From CAZCBN01 sp964496975 (lineage in GTDB: Bacteria; Planctomycetota; Phycisphaerae; Phycisphaerales; UBA1924), in contig CAZCBN010000126.1 in NCBI GenBank assembly GCA_964496975.1, positions 1 to 9,355 of the forward strand: a stretch of DNA of 9,355 bases, written 5' to 3'. Positions 1 through 5,852 of this stretch are shown here, in pieces. Made by a program: the position numbers and the translations under genes. The notes beneath the pieces were generated by a model that was not told the origin of the DNA, did not search any database, and was given only the letters and a program-made list of their open reading frames with translations. The stretch's first letter is position 1. Each line of letters starts with the position of its first letter.

Positions 1-1
1 G

Positions 2-826
2 CGCACGCTGGTGCGGTCGATGAACTCCGCGTTCGCGGAGGATTCGAGCCCCGGGCGGTTCGCGACGGCCGTCGTCGTGACGTGCTGGACGCCCACCGAC
101 GAGGTGACGGTGACCAACGCGGGCCACCCGACGCCCCTGCTGTATCGGGCGGCGTCGCGGCGGTGGTCGGCGCTCTCGGCCGCGGATGACCTTTCTCGCG
201 CGGGCCGGCCTCGGCGGAGCGACGCGCCGAAGCCCGCGGGCGGGCCGGGCCGCGCGGGGGCGTCGCCGGGCCCACAGGACGGGGGCGAGGCCGACGGCCC
301 GCGCAACCTGCCGCTGGGCATCGTCGAGGCGGAGTACGACGNNNNNNNNNNGTACGACGAGGTGCGCGTGCGGCTGCACGGGGGCGACCTGCTGATGCTC
401 TACTCCGACGCGCTGATCGAGGCGCGGCGGCCCGGGGCGGCGGGCATGCTCGGCACGGCGGGGCTGATCGACCTGCTGAACTCGCCGCGGCCGTCGGCGG
501 CGGGCGGGCGGGGCGGCACGGATGGTGCGAACGTGGCGGATGGGCTCGGCGCCGACGGGCCGACGGTGATCCCCTCGCTGGTGGCGGCGCTGCGCGAGCG
601 CGGGTTTGACATCGCGGGGGACGACGACACGACGATCATGGTGCTTCGGTCCAACGCGAGCAAGCCGCGGCTTTCGCTGGCGGCGGGCGTGGCGGCGACG
701 GCGCGGCTCGCGGGGCACACGGTGCGGTCGGTGCTGCGGGGCGAAGCGGCGGCGCTGCCCGAGATCAGCCTGCGGAACCTAGCCGGGGCGTTTTGGGACG
801 GCCTGAACCGCAGGGTGAAGCCGTAA
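2..826 (+). CDS. SpoIIE/PP2C-type serine phosphatase, C-terminal part (5' end outside window)
   Basis: The gene is open at the left window edge, so its sensor or N-terminal region is not visible. What remains matches the second half of a SpoIIE (RsbU-like) PP2C phosphatase domain, the family that dephosphorylates anti-sigma-factor antagonist proteins in partner-switching pathways. Visible motifs, in order, are FATAVVV, the strand motif NAGHPTPLLYR (about 110-155), LPLGI, GDLLMLYSDALIEAR (385-430) and the terminal DDDTTIMVLR (622-651). The Asp in YSDA and those in DDDTT occupy the usual metal-binding places. The usual TDG triad reads SDA, with Gly replaced by Ala. A Gly/Pro/Ala-rich insert of about 40 residues (about 180-300) interrupts the domain before LPLGI. 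About 58 residues without a recognised domain follow the phosphatase. A 10-N assembly gap lies inside the gene, and the frame is the same on both sides. The family call is confident; the substrate is unknown. Confidence 0.85.
   Translation, partial: RTLVRSMNSAFAEDSSPGRFATAVVVTCWTPTDEVTVTNAGHPTPLLYRAASRRWSALSAADDLSRAGRPRRSDAPKPAGGPGRAGASPGPQDGGEADGPRNLPLGIVEAEYDXXXXYDEVRVRLHGGDLLMLYSDALIEARRPGAAGMLGTAGLIDLLNSPRPSAAGGRGGTDGANVADGLGADGPTVIPSLVAALRERGFDIAGDDDTTIMVLRSNASKPRLSLAAGVAATARLAGHTVRSVLRGEAAALPEISLRNLAGAFWDGLNRRVKP
342..351. other. Assembly gap (10 N) with overlapping ends
   Basis: Ten Ns interrupt the phosphatase gene. The eight bases just before the gap (334-341, GTACGACG) are identical to the eight just after it (352-359). 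The two contig ends therefore probably overlap, and the true sequence may have no gap. Joining at the repeat removes 18 bases, keeps the frame and gives EAEYDEVRVRLHGGD, which has the normal family spacing. A GGG-rich stretch at 238-260 lies about 90 bases upstream and may have hindered sequencing. Confidence 0.9.
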
Positions 827-855
827 ACCGCGGGGGCCGGGCGAGCGGCGCCGGG

Positions 856-880
856 GGCCTTGGGTGTGGCCCGCAAGGCC
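856..880. repeat. 7-bp inverted repeat upstream of the SPFH operon
   Basis: GGCCTTG (856-862) and CAAGGCC (874-880) are perfect inverted repeats separated by 11 bases. They begin 30 bases after the phosphatase stop codon and end 6 bases before a -10-like hexamer. There is no T-run after the stem, so a classical intrinsic terminator is unlikely. It could be an operator in the -35/-10 region or a processing or termination hairpin for the upstream mRNA. Confidence 0.4.
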
Positions 881-886
881 GCGGGG

Positions 887-892
887 TATTCT
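887..892 (+). promoter_or_regulatory. Candidate -10 element for the SPFH/zinc-ribbon operon
   Basis: TATTCT is the most AT-rich hexamer in this 127-base intergenic region and resembles a sigma70 -10 box. It lies 61 bases before the SPFH start codon. No good -35 hexamer stands 16-18 bases upstream; TTGGGT at 860-865 is 21 bases away. The call is tentative. Confidence 0.35.
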
Positions 893-940
893 CCCAAAGA
901 GCGGGGCGAACGCAGGGACGACCCGGCGAGGCCGGGCAGG

Positions 941-945
941 GGAGG
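941..945 (+). promoter_or_regulatory. Ribosome binding site of the SPFH gene
   Basis: GGAGG stands 8 bases before the ATG at 954. It decides the start. An in-frame ATG at 864 would add 30 Arg/Gly-rich residues unlike the family, would overlap the inverted repeat and has no such site. Confidence 0.75.
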
Positions 946-953
946 TGGGCCGG

Positions 954-2147
954 ATGGACTGGATCAAGAAACTCCGCGGCGAGCTGATCGACATTGTGGA
1001 GTGGGCGGAGGACGCGGCGGACGCGCTCGTCTGGAAGTTCCCGCGCCACAACAACGAGATCAAGAACGGGGCGCAGCTCACGGTGCGGCCCGGGCAGGCG
1101 GCGGTGTTCGTGGACGAGGGGAAGATCGCGGACGTCTTCCAGCCCGGCCGCTATCGGCTTGAGACGGCGAACCTGCCGATCCTGGCGACGCTGAAGGGGT
1201 GGAAGTACGGGTTTGTGTCGCCCTTCAAGGTGGACGTCTACTTCGTCTCGACGCGGCGGTTCACGGACCTCAAGTGGGGCACGATGAACCCGGTGATGCT
1301 GCGCGACCCCGAGTTCGGGCCCGTGCGGCTCCGGGCGTTCGGCACGTACGCCATGCAGGTGCAGGACCCGGCGAAGATCGTGTCGGAGGTGGCGGGGGCC
1401 GGGGCGCACTTCACGGCCGACGGCATCACCGAGCAGCTTCGCAACGAGATCGTGAGCCGCTTCACCGACGTGCTGGGCGAGAGCCGCATCCCGGTGCTGG
1501 ACCTCGCGGCGAACTACGACGAGCTCGGGAAGTTCCTGCGCGAACGCATCGCCCCGGGCATCGGCGAGTACGGGCTCGCGCTCGTGAGCCTGCTGGTCGA
1601 GAACATCAGCCTGCCGCCCAACGTGGAGGAGGCGCTCGACAAGCGGAGCAGCATGGGCATCATCGGCGACCTGTCGCGGTACACGCAGTACCAGGCGGCG
1701 GAGGCGATCGCGAACGCCGCGAAGAACCCGGGCGGGGCCGCGGGGGAGGCGATGGGCCTGGGCGCGGGCTTTGCGATGGGCCAGCAGATGCTGGCGTCGA
1801 TGCAGCAGGCCAGCGCGCAGACGCAGCAGCAGCGGCTGGCGAGCGCACCGACGACGCCCGCGCCGTGGGGCGTGCCGCCGCCGGTGCCGGGCGTGGTGGC
1901 GTACCACGTGGCGATCGCGGGCCAGGCGGCGGGGCCGTTCAACGCGGACGAGCTGCGGGGCCACGCGTCGCGCGGCACGCTGGGGCCCGAGACGCTGGTG
2001 TGGACGCCGGGCATGGCGGAGTGGAAGCGCGCGGCCGACTGCCCCGAGCTGCTGCGTGTGCTGGACCAGGGCCCGCCGCCGATGCCGGCGGCCGCGCCGC
2101 CCGTGCCGCCGATGCCGCCCGCTTCCCCGGCGCCGCCCGTGCCATGA
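954..2147 (+). CDS. SPFH-domain protein (YdjI-like) with C-terminal GYF_2-like domain
   Basis: A 397-residue protein. The N-terminal region begins MDWIKKL, followed by VEWAEDAADALVWKFP. The SPFH core at about residues 38-225 has VRPGQAAVFVDEGKI, PILATLKGWKYGF, RAFGTYAMQV and LLVENISLPPNV, which match the Bacillus YdjI branch of SPFH proteins (often annotated as virion core protein-like). These are membrane-associated scaffolds; YdjI acts with PspA in envelope stress. No transmembrane helix is obvious, so membrane contact may be peripheral or through the partner. Residues 245-300 are Ala/Gln/Met-rich and probably helical. After a Pro-rich linker (298-313), residues 317-370 form a GYF_2 (DUF4339)-like domain with AGPFNADEL and LVWTPGMAEW. 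The last 25 residues are almost only Pro, Ala and Met. In YdjI the C-terminus is a zinc ribbon, so the GYF-like domain is a replacement. The stop codon overlaps the next start (ATGA), which indicates translational coupling. Confidence 0.85.
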   Translation: MDWIKKLRGELIDIVEWAEDAADALVWKFPRHNNEIKNGAQLTVRPGQAAVFVDEGKIADVFQPGRYRLETANLPILATLKGWKYGFVSPFKVDVYFVSTRRFTDLKWGTMNPVMLRDPEFGPVRLRAFGTYAMQVQDPAKIVSEVAGAGAHFTADGITEQLRNEIVSRFTDVLGESRIPVLDLAANYDELGKFLRERIAPGIGEYGLALVSLLVENISLPPNVEEALDKRSSMGIIGDLSRYTQYQAAEAIANAAKNPGGAAGEAMGLGAGFAMGQQMLASMQQASAQTQQQRLASAPTTPAPWGVPPPVPGVVAYHVAIAGQAAGPFNADELRGHASRGTLGPETLVWTPGMAEWKRAADCPELLRVLDQGPPPMPAAAPPVPPMPPASPAPPVP

Positions 2148-3235
2148 CGGCGCCCGCGCTCGACCGTCGCTTCCCGTGCCACCAGTGCGGCGCGGCGCTG
2201 GTCTTCTCGCCGGGGACCACGGCGCTCGCGTGCCCGTACTGCGAGGCGCAGAACGAGATCGACCCCGCCGCTGCGCCGGTGGAGGAGCTGGACTTCGCCG
2301 CCTATGCCGAGCGTGCGCTCGCCGCGCAGGCCGACGCGGCGGCGACGGCCGACCAGATCGTGACGCACTGCGACACGTGCGGCGCCGACGTGCAGTTCCC
2401 CGAGAACGTGACGAGCCACACGTGCCCGTTCTGCAGCTCGCCCGTGGTGGCGACGGGCCGGTCGGTGAAGCACATCAAGCCGAACGCGGTGCTCCCTTTC
2501 CGCCTGCAGCAGGCGGAGGCGAAGCAGGCGTACGAGCGGTGGCTGGGCGGGCTCTGGTTCGCGCCGTCGGACATCAAGAAGTCGACGCGGCTCGAGGCCC
2601 GCCTGGCGGGCGTGTACCTGCCGTACTGGACGTTCGACGCCGACGTGACGACGCGCTACGCGGGCCAGCGGGGGGATTACTACTACGTCACCGTCGGCTC
2701 GGGCGAGAACCGCCGCCGCGAGCGGCGCACGCGCTGGCGGCCCGCGCGCGGCACGGTGCAGAATCGCTTCGACGACGTGCTGGTGCCCGCGGCCCTCTCG
2801 CTGCCGCACGACCAGCTCATAAAGCTCGAGCCGTGGGACCTGAAGGACGCGGTGCCGTACGACGACGCCTTCCTTGCGGGCTTCAGGGCCGAGAGCTACG
2901 GCGTGGACCTCGTGCAGGGCTTCGCCGTCGCGCGGACGCTCATGCTGCCCGTGATCCGGCAGACGGTGCGGCGCGACATCGGCGGCGACGAGCAACGCAT
3001 CGACGCCATGCAGCACCGCGAGGACGACGTCACCTTCAAGCACCTGCTGCTGCCGGTCTGGATCAGTTCGTACCGATACCGCACGAAGCTCTTCCAGATC
3101 CTGATCAACGCGCGCACGGGCGAGGTGATCGGCAAGCGGCCCTACAGCGCGCCCAAGATCATCCTCGCCGTGCTCGTGGGCCTCGCGATCCTCGCCGCCA
3201 TCGGCCTTTTTGTCGCCCATTCGCGCGGCGGGTGA
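2144..3235 (+). CDS. Double zinc-ribbon membrane protein (YdjG-like)
   Basis: A 363-residue protein starting at the ATG inside the ATGA overlap with the SPFH gene. There is no Shine-Dalgarno of its own, so it is probably translated by coupling. Two zinc ribbons are clear: Cys12/15/30/33 (CHQC and CPYC) and Cys76/79/94/97 (CDTCG and CPFC), joined by an Ala-rich, probably helical stretch. From about residue 111 comes the conserved block of this family, IKPNAVLPFRL, a WLGGLWFAP stretch, then GVYLPYWTFDAD, followed by a charged region. One membrane helix near residues 338-357 (ILAVLVGLAILAAIGLFV) ends the protein with only about six residues behind it, which suggests a tail-anchored layout with zinc ribbons in the cytoplasm. 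Homologues are often annotated as TFIIB-type zinc ribbon protein or misannotated as a primosomal or helicase-related protein. There is no helicase motif here. Its job is inferred from the SPFH partner: a membrane anchor or adaptor. Confidence 0.8.
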   Translation: MTAPALDRRFPCHQCGAALVFSPGTTALACPYCEAQNEIDPAAAPVEELDFAAYAERALAAQADAAATADQIVTHCDTCGADVQFPENVTSHTCPFCSSPVVATGRSVKHIKPNAVLPFRLQQAEAKQAYERWLGGLWFAPSDIKKSTRLEARLAGVYLPYWTFDADVTTRYAGQRGDYYYVTVGSGENRRRERRTRWRPARGTVQNRFDDVLVPAALSLPHDQLIKLEPWDLKDAVPYDDAFLAGFRAESYGVDLVQGFAVARTLMLPVIRQTVRRDIGGDEQRIDAMQHREDDVTFKHLLLPVWISSYRYRTKLFQILINARTGEVIGKRPYSAPKIILAVLVGLAILAAIGLFVAHSRGG

Positions 3236-3269
3236 GGCGGGTTCCGCGTCATCGCCGCCCGCCGCGCGG

Positions 3270-3275
3270 TATACC
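3270..3275 (+). promoter_or_regulatory. Candidate -10 element close to a possibly leaderless start
   Basis: TATACC lies 7 bases before the ATG at 3283, in a 47-base intergenic gap that has no Shine-Dalgarno sequence. If used as a -10 box, transcription would begin at or next to the start codon and give a leaderless mRNA. No convincing -35 is seen. The gene may instead be read through from the upstream operon. Confidence 0.3.
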
Positions 3276-3282
3276 ACGCCGC

Positions 3283-3831
3283 ATGAAGCACCACGCCCAT
3301 CGCCTGCCCGTCGTCTGCACCGTGGCCCTGCTCTCGCTTGGTGGCGCGATGCTCGGCTGGTCCGCGTCGCATCGCGAGCCCGCGCCGGCCGAGGCCGCGG
3401 GGCCGCTCGCCGCGTTCGAGACGCTGGCCGGCACGTGGCGTGCGGAGGTTGATGGGCTTCACTTTGAAGAGTCGTGGCTCCCCTCGCGGGGCGGGAACAT
3501 GTCGGGCGTCTTCCGCCTGTCGGGGCCCGACGGCGCGCCGCGGGTGCTGGAGATCCTCACGCTGACGGCGCAGGACGACGGCTCGGTGCTGCAGAGCATC
3601 CGGCACTTCGGGGCCGATCTTGCGCCGTGGGCGAGCGAGGCCGCGGGGCCGCTGGTGCTGCGCGCCGAGAAGGCCGCCGGCCCGATCGTGACGCTCCTGC
3701 CGCACGCGAACGCCGACGCGGTGCGCACGGCGACCTTTGACTTCACGAACCCCGACGTGCTGAAGTTCACGCTGCAGTTCGCCGCCGAGGGCCGGCCTCC
3801 GCTCGACATCGAGATGCGCCGCGTGAAGTGA
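3283..3831 (+). CDS. Exported DUF6265-like protein of unknown function
   Basis: A 182-residue protein. The N-terminus is a signal peptide or N-terminal anchor: a His/Lys/Arg stretch, a hydrophobic core at about residues 9-26 (PVVCTVALLSLGGAMLG) and a possible cleavage near SAS-HR. Cys12 lies inside the hydrophobic core and is not in a lipobox. The mature part begins with LAGTWRAEVDGLHFEESW and GGNMSGVFRL, the pattern of the DUF6265 family, a lipocalin/THAP4-like beta-rich domain common in planctomycetes and Bacteroidetes. EILTLTAQDDG and FDFTNPDVLKF continue the repeated strands. It ends 35 bases before the convergent gltX stop. It sits 47 bases behind the zinc-ribbon gene and could be co-transcribed, but no functional link is shown. 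The ligand and role are unknown. Confidence 0.75.
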   Translation: MKHHAHRLPVVCTVALLSLGGAMLGWSASHREPAPAEAAGPLAAFETLAGTWRAEVDGLHFEESWLPSRGGNMSGVFRLSGPDGAPRVLEILTLTAQDDGSVLQSIRHFGADLAPWASEAAGPLVLRAEKAAGPIVTLLPHANADAVRTATFDFTNPDVLKFTLQFAAEGRPPLDIEMRRVK

Positions 3832-3866
3832 CCGGGCTACGGCTGTTCCGCGATGCCGCGACCGCG

Positions 3867-5726
3867 TCAGCCCGCCCGGGCCGCGCACGCCGCGAAGCGT
3901 GCGAGCGTGCCCTCGCGGCCCAGCAGCGCGAGCGTCTCGCCCAGCGGCGGGCTGACCGGGCCCCCGGTGACGGCGACGCGCACGGGCGGCGCCACCTTGC
4001 CGAGGCCCAGGCCCCGCGCCTCGGCGAAGCCGTGGATCGCCGACTCGATCGCCGTCGCCTCCCACGCGGGCACGCCGGCGAGCACCGCCGACAGATCGCG
4101 CAGGATCTCCGCCCCGCGCGGCTCGCCCTTGGCCACGCTCTTGTCAAACGCCTTCGCGTCGTACGCCGGCGGCTCGCCCGCGAGCGCGAACGCGATGACG
4201 TCGCGCCCGTCGCGCAGGACCTTGCACCGCGGCCGCGCGGCCTTGGCGGCAACGGCCCAGCGGCCGCTGTCCGCTCGGGCCCACGCCGCGAGCGGCCGGT
4301 CGAACCGCTCCGCCCACTCCAGCCACAGCGCGGCGAAGCGGGCGTCGTCCACGCCGTGCTGCAGGGTGTGGGCGTTGAAGGCGAGGAGCTTGTCGCGGTC
4401 AAACTTCGCGTTGCTCTTGCCGATGCGGTCGATGTCGAAATGCTGCGAGAGGAAGTCGGTGTCGAAGCGTTCCAGGTCCGTGCCGTCGGGGTTCTTCATG
4501 CCGGGGTTCCAGCCCAGGAGCGCCAGGAAGTTCAGCAGCACGCCGGGCAGATACCCCGCGGCCCGAAAGTCTTCGACGTCGATCTCGGGCAGCCGCAGGC
4601 CGAGGGCGTCGGCGACCGCGCCGACCTGCTCCCGTCCCAGTTGCCGCTGCTTGTCGCCGAGCCACGTGGTGAAGTCGCCCTCGCTGAGCGACGCGAGCGC
4701 GTCGTGCTCCCCCGTCGTGGCTCGGTGGCTCTGCGCCTTCGTGGCTCTCTCCCGCAACGCCGCGACGCTCGCGAGGCCCGCGTCCTTCACGCCCTTCTTG
4801 GCGGTCTTGTCCTTGTCGCGCTTGCTCATCTTCGTGCCGTCGACGTTGAAGATGAGGGGCATGTGCGCGTACACCGGCGTGCGGAAGCCCAGGGCCCGCT
4901 GCAGCGCCACGTGCCGCGGCGTGTTGTTCAGGTGCTCCTGCCCGCGCAGCACGTGCGTCACACCCATCAGCTCATCGTCCACGACGACAGCGAAGTGGTA
5001 CGTCGGGAAGCCGTCGGCCTTGCGGATGACAAAGTCGTCGAGCTCGTCCGCCGGGAACGTCACGTCGCCCAGCACCTCGTCGCGCACGTGGATCGCCTCG
5101 CCCGGCATCTTGAACCGCACGACGTGCGGCTCCCCCGCGGCCACGCGCGCCATCGCCGCGGCGTGGTCGTAGCCCGGGGCCTGGCGATAGACGAAGGTCT
5201 TCTTCTCGGCTTCCGCCGTTTTTCGCCGGGCCGCGAGGTCATCGGGCGAGTCAAACGCGGGGTAGGCGATCTGCCGGCTCAGCAACTCGTTGAACGAGCG
5301 GGCGTAGATCTCGTGCCGCTCACTCTGAAAGAACGACCCGACGCCGCGCGGATCGCCGCCGATGGTATTCGCCGCGCCTCCCTTCGTGGCTCCGTGGCTC
5401 CGTGGCTCCGTGGCTCCCCCCTCGATGCCCCGATGCCCCGATGCCTCGATGCCTTTCCTCTCGGTGTCTTCGCCGTGCCACTCCGGCCCCTCGTCCCACG
5501 CGATGCCGAGCCACGCGAGGTCTTCCAGAATCCCCCGCACGGCGTCCATGCTGCTGCGTCGCTGGTCGGTGTCCTCGATGCGGAGGAGGAACCGGCCGTC
5601 GCCGCCTTCGCGCCGGACGCGATGGGCCAGGGCCCAGCAGAACAGGGCCGTGCGGGCCCCGCCGATGTGGAGGTGGCCGGTGGGGGAGGGGGCGAAGCGG
5701 GTGATGACGGCGGGTCGGTGGGTCAT
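3867..5726 (-). CDS. gltX: Glutamyl-tRNA synthetase with repeat-derived inserts
   Basis: Class I aminoacyl-tRNA synthetase that charges tRNA-Glu in the cytoplasm. ATP-binding signatures are clear: TRFAPSPTGHLHIGGARTAL (HIGH-type motif at residues 20-23) and FNVDGTKMSKRD (KMSKS-type motif at 299-303). LLRIEDTDQ, QSERHEIYARSF, HVLRGQEHLNNTPRH and LLNFLALLGWNPG are also typical. At 619 residues it is about 120-150 longer than most bacterial GltX. Insert 1, about residues 86-130, lies between DEGPEWHG and FFQSERHEIY, where most relatives have only a few residues. Insert 2, about residues 320-345, lies just after the KMSKS region. Both are encoded by 8-bp tandem repeats (5386-5454 and 4717-4748). 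The frame is open throughout and all catalytic motifs are intact, so the enzyme is probably active. The start is the ATG at 5726-5724; no Shine-Dalgarno precedes it. It is divergent from the EF-G-like gene and convergent with the DUF6265 gene. Confidence 0.95.
   Translation of the reverse strand: MTHRPAVITRFAPSPTGHLHIGGARTALFCWALAHRVRREGGDGRFLLRIEDTDQRRSSMDAVRGILEDLAWLGIAWDEGPEWHGEDTERKGIEASGHRGIEGGATEPRSHGATKGGAANTIGGDPRGVGSFFQSERHEIYARSFNELLSRQIAYPAFDSPDDLAARRKTAEAEKKTFVYRQAPGYDHAAAMARVAAGEPHVVRFKMPGEAIHVRDEVLGDVTFPADELDDFVIRKADGFPTYHFAVVVDDELMGVTHVLRGQEHLNNTPRHVALQRALGFRTPVYAHMPLIFNVDGTKMSKRDKDKTAKKGVKDAGLASVAALRERATKAQSHRATTGEHDALASLSEGDFTTWLGDKQRQLGREQVGAVADALGLRLPEIDVEDFRAAGYLPGVLLNFLALLGWNPGMKNPDGTDLERFDTDFLSQHFDIDRIGKSNAKFDRDKLLAFNAHTLQHGVDDARFAALWLEWAERFDRPLAAWARADSGRWAVAAKAARPRCKVLRDGRDVIAFALAGEPPAYDAKAFDKSVAKGEPRGAEILRDLSAVLAGVPAWEATAIESAIHGFAEARGLGLGKVAPPVRVAVTGGPVSPPLGETLALLGREGTLARFAACAARAG
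4717..4748. repeat. Degenerate GTGGCTC-type octamer array in gltX
   Basis: Four consecutive 8-base units read GTGGCTCG, GTGGCTCT, GCGCCTTC and GTGGCTCT on the + strand. They encode part of insert 2 of GltX, about residues 327-337 (RATKAQSHRAT), just past the KMSKS loop. The unit is the same as in the array at 5386-5417 but has diverged, so this copy is probably older. Confidence 0.75.
5386..5417. repeat. Perfect 4 x 8-bp tandem repeat (GTGGCTCC) in gltX
   Basis: GTGGCTCC is repeated four times without mismatch. Read on the gltX strand, an 8-base unit passes through all three frames and gives an 8-residue period (GATEPRSH, then GATK). It forms part of insert 1 of GltX, in a loop between the ATP-binding half and the QSER region. 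The perfect copies suggest recent expansion. Confidence 0.9.
5423..5454. repeat. 4 x 8-bp tandem repeat (CGATGCCC/T) in gltX
   Basis: The units are CGATGCCC twice and then CGATGCCT twice, five bases after the GTGGCTCC array. On the gltX strand they give an 8-residue period (GIEASGHR, then GIE). The neighbouring arrays have different units but the same unit length and copy number, giving a compound minisatellite within insert 1. Confidence 0.9.
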
Positions 5727-5732
5727 GCGGCA

Positions 5733-5738
5733 AGGTTA
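5733..5738 (-). promoter_or_regulatory. Candidate -10 element for gltX with possible leaderless start
   Basis: On the minus strand TAACCT lies 6 bases before the gltX ATG. No Shine-Dalgarno is present in the bases between. As at 3270-3275, this spacing would start the transcript at or near the start codon. No strong -35 is seen. Confidence 0.3.
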
Positions 5739-5815
5739 GAGGGCGTGGTGTGCGAGCCCAGCGCGACGGGGAAGCCGGCGCAGGCGGCTGACTTCCGGAT
5801 TCATCTGTCCTTTTC

Positions 5816-5834
5816 TTGACAAAGCGCTTACACT
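5816..5834 (+). promoter_or_regulatory. Candidate promoter/operator of the EF-G-like gene
   Basis: This AT-richer patch stands out in the gltX/EF-G intergenic region. It holds TTGACA (5816-5821), the 8-bp palindrome AAGCGCTT (5822-5829) and TACACT (5829-5834). TACACT fits a -10 box and would leave a leader of about 105 bases. TTGACA is only 7 bases from it, so the two cannot be one standard -35/-10 pair. The palindrome could be a repressor half-site core of the LacI kind, or chance. Confidence 0.35.
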
Positions 5835-5852
5835 GCACGGATCCAACGCCGC

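Noticed and set aside
765..1964. Long minus-strand open frame opposite the SPFH gene
   Set aside because: Arg/His/Pro/Leu-rich with no family motif. The plus strand here has clear SPFH and GYF-like motifs and a ribosome binding site.
2144..3235. Zinc-ribbon protein as a primosomal protein N' or helicase
   Set aside because: Only the CxxC pairs recall PriA. There are no Walker or helicase motifs, and the protein ends in a single membrane helix.
1771..3282. In-frame extension of the DUF6265-like gene upstream of 3283
   Set aside because: The extension is Arg/Ala-rich antiframe translation of the SPFH and zinc-ribbon genes. The signal peptide begins exactly at the ATG at 3283.
5386..5454. Octamer arrays as a CRISPR array
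   Set aside because: The units are contiguous 8-mers with no spacers, lie inside a coding gene, and there are no cas genes.
5816..5834. TTGACA and TACACT as one standard sigma70 promoter
   Set aside because: They are 7 bases apart, far too close. The hexamer 17 bases after TTGACA is GGATCC, not a -10 box.
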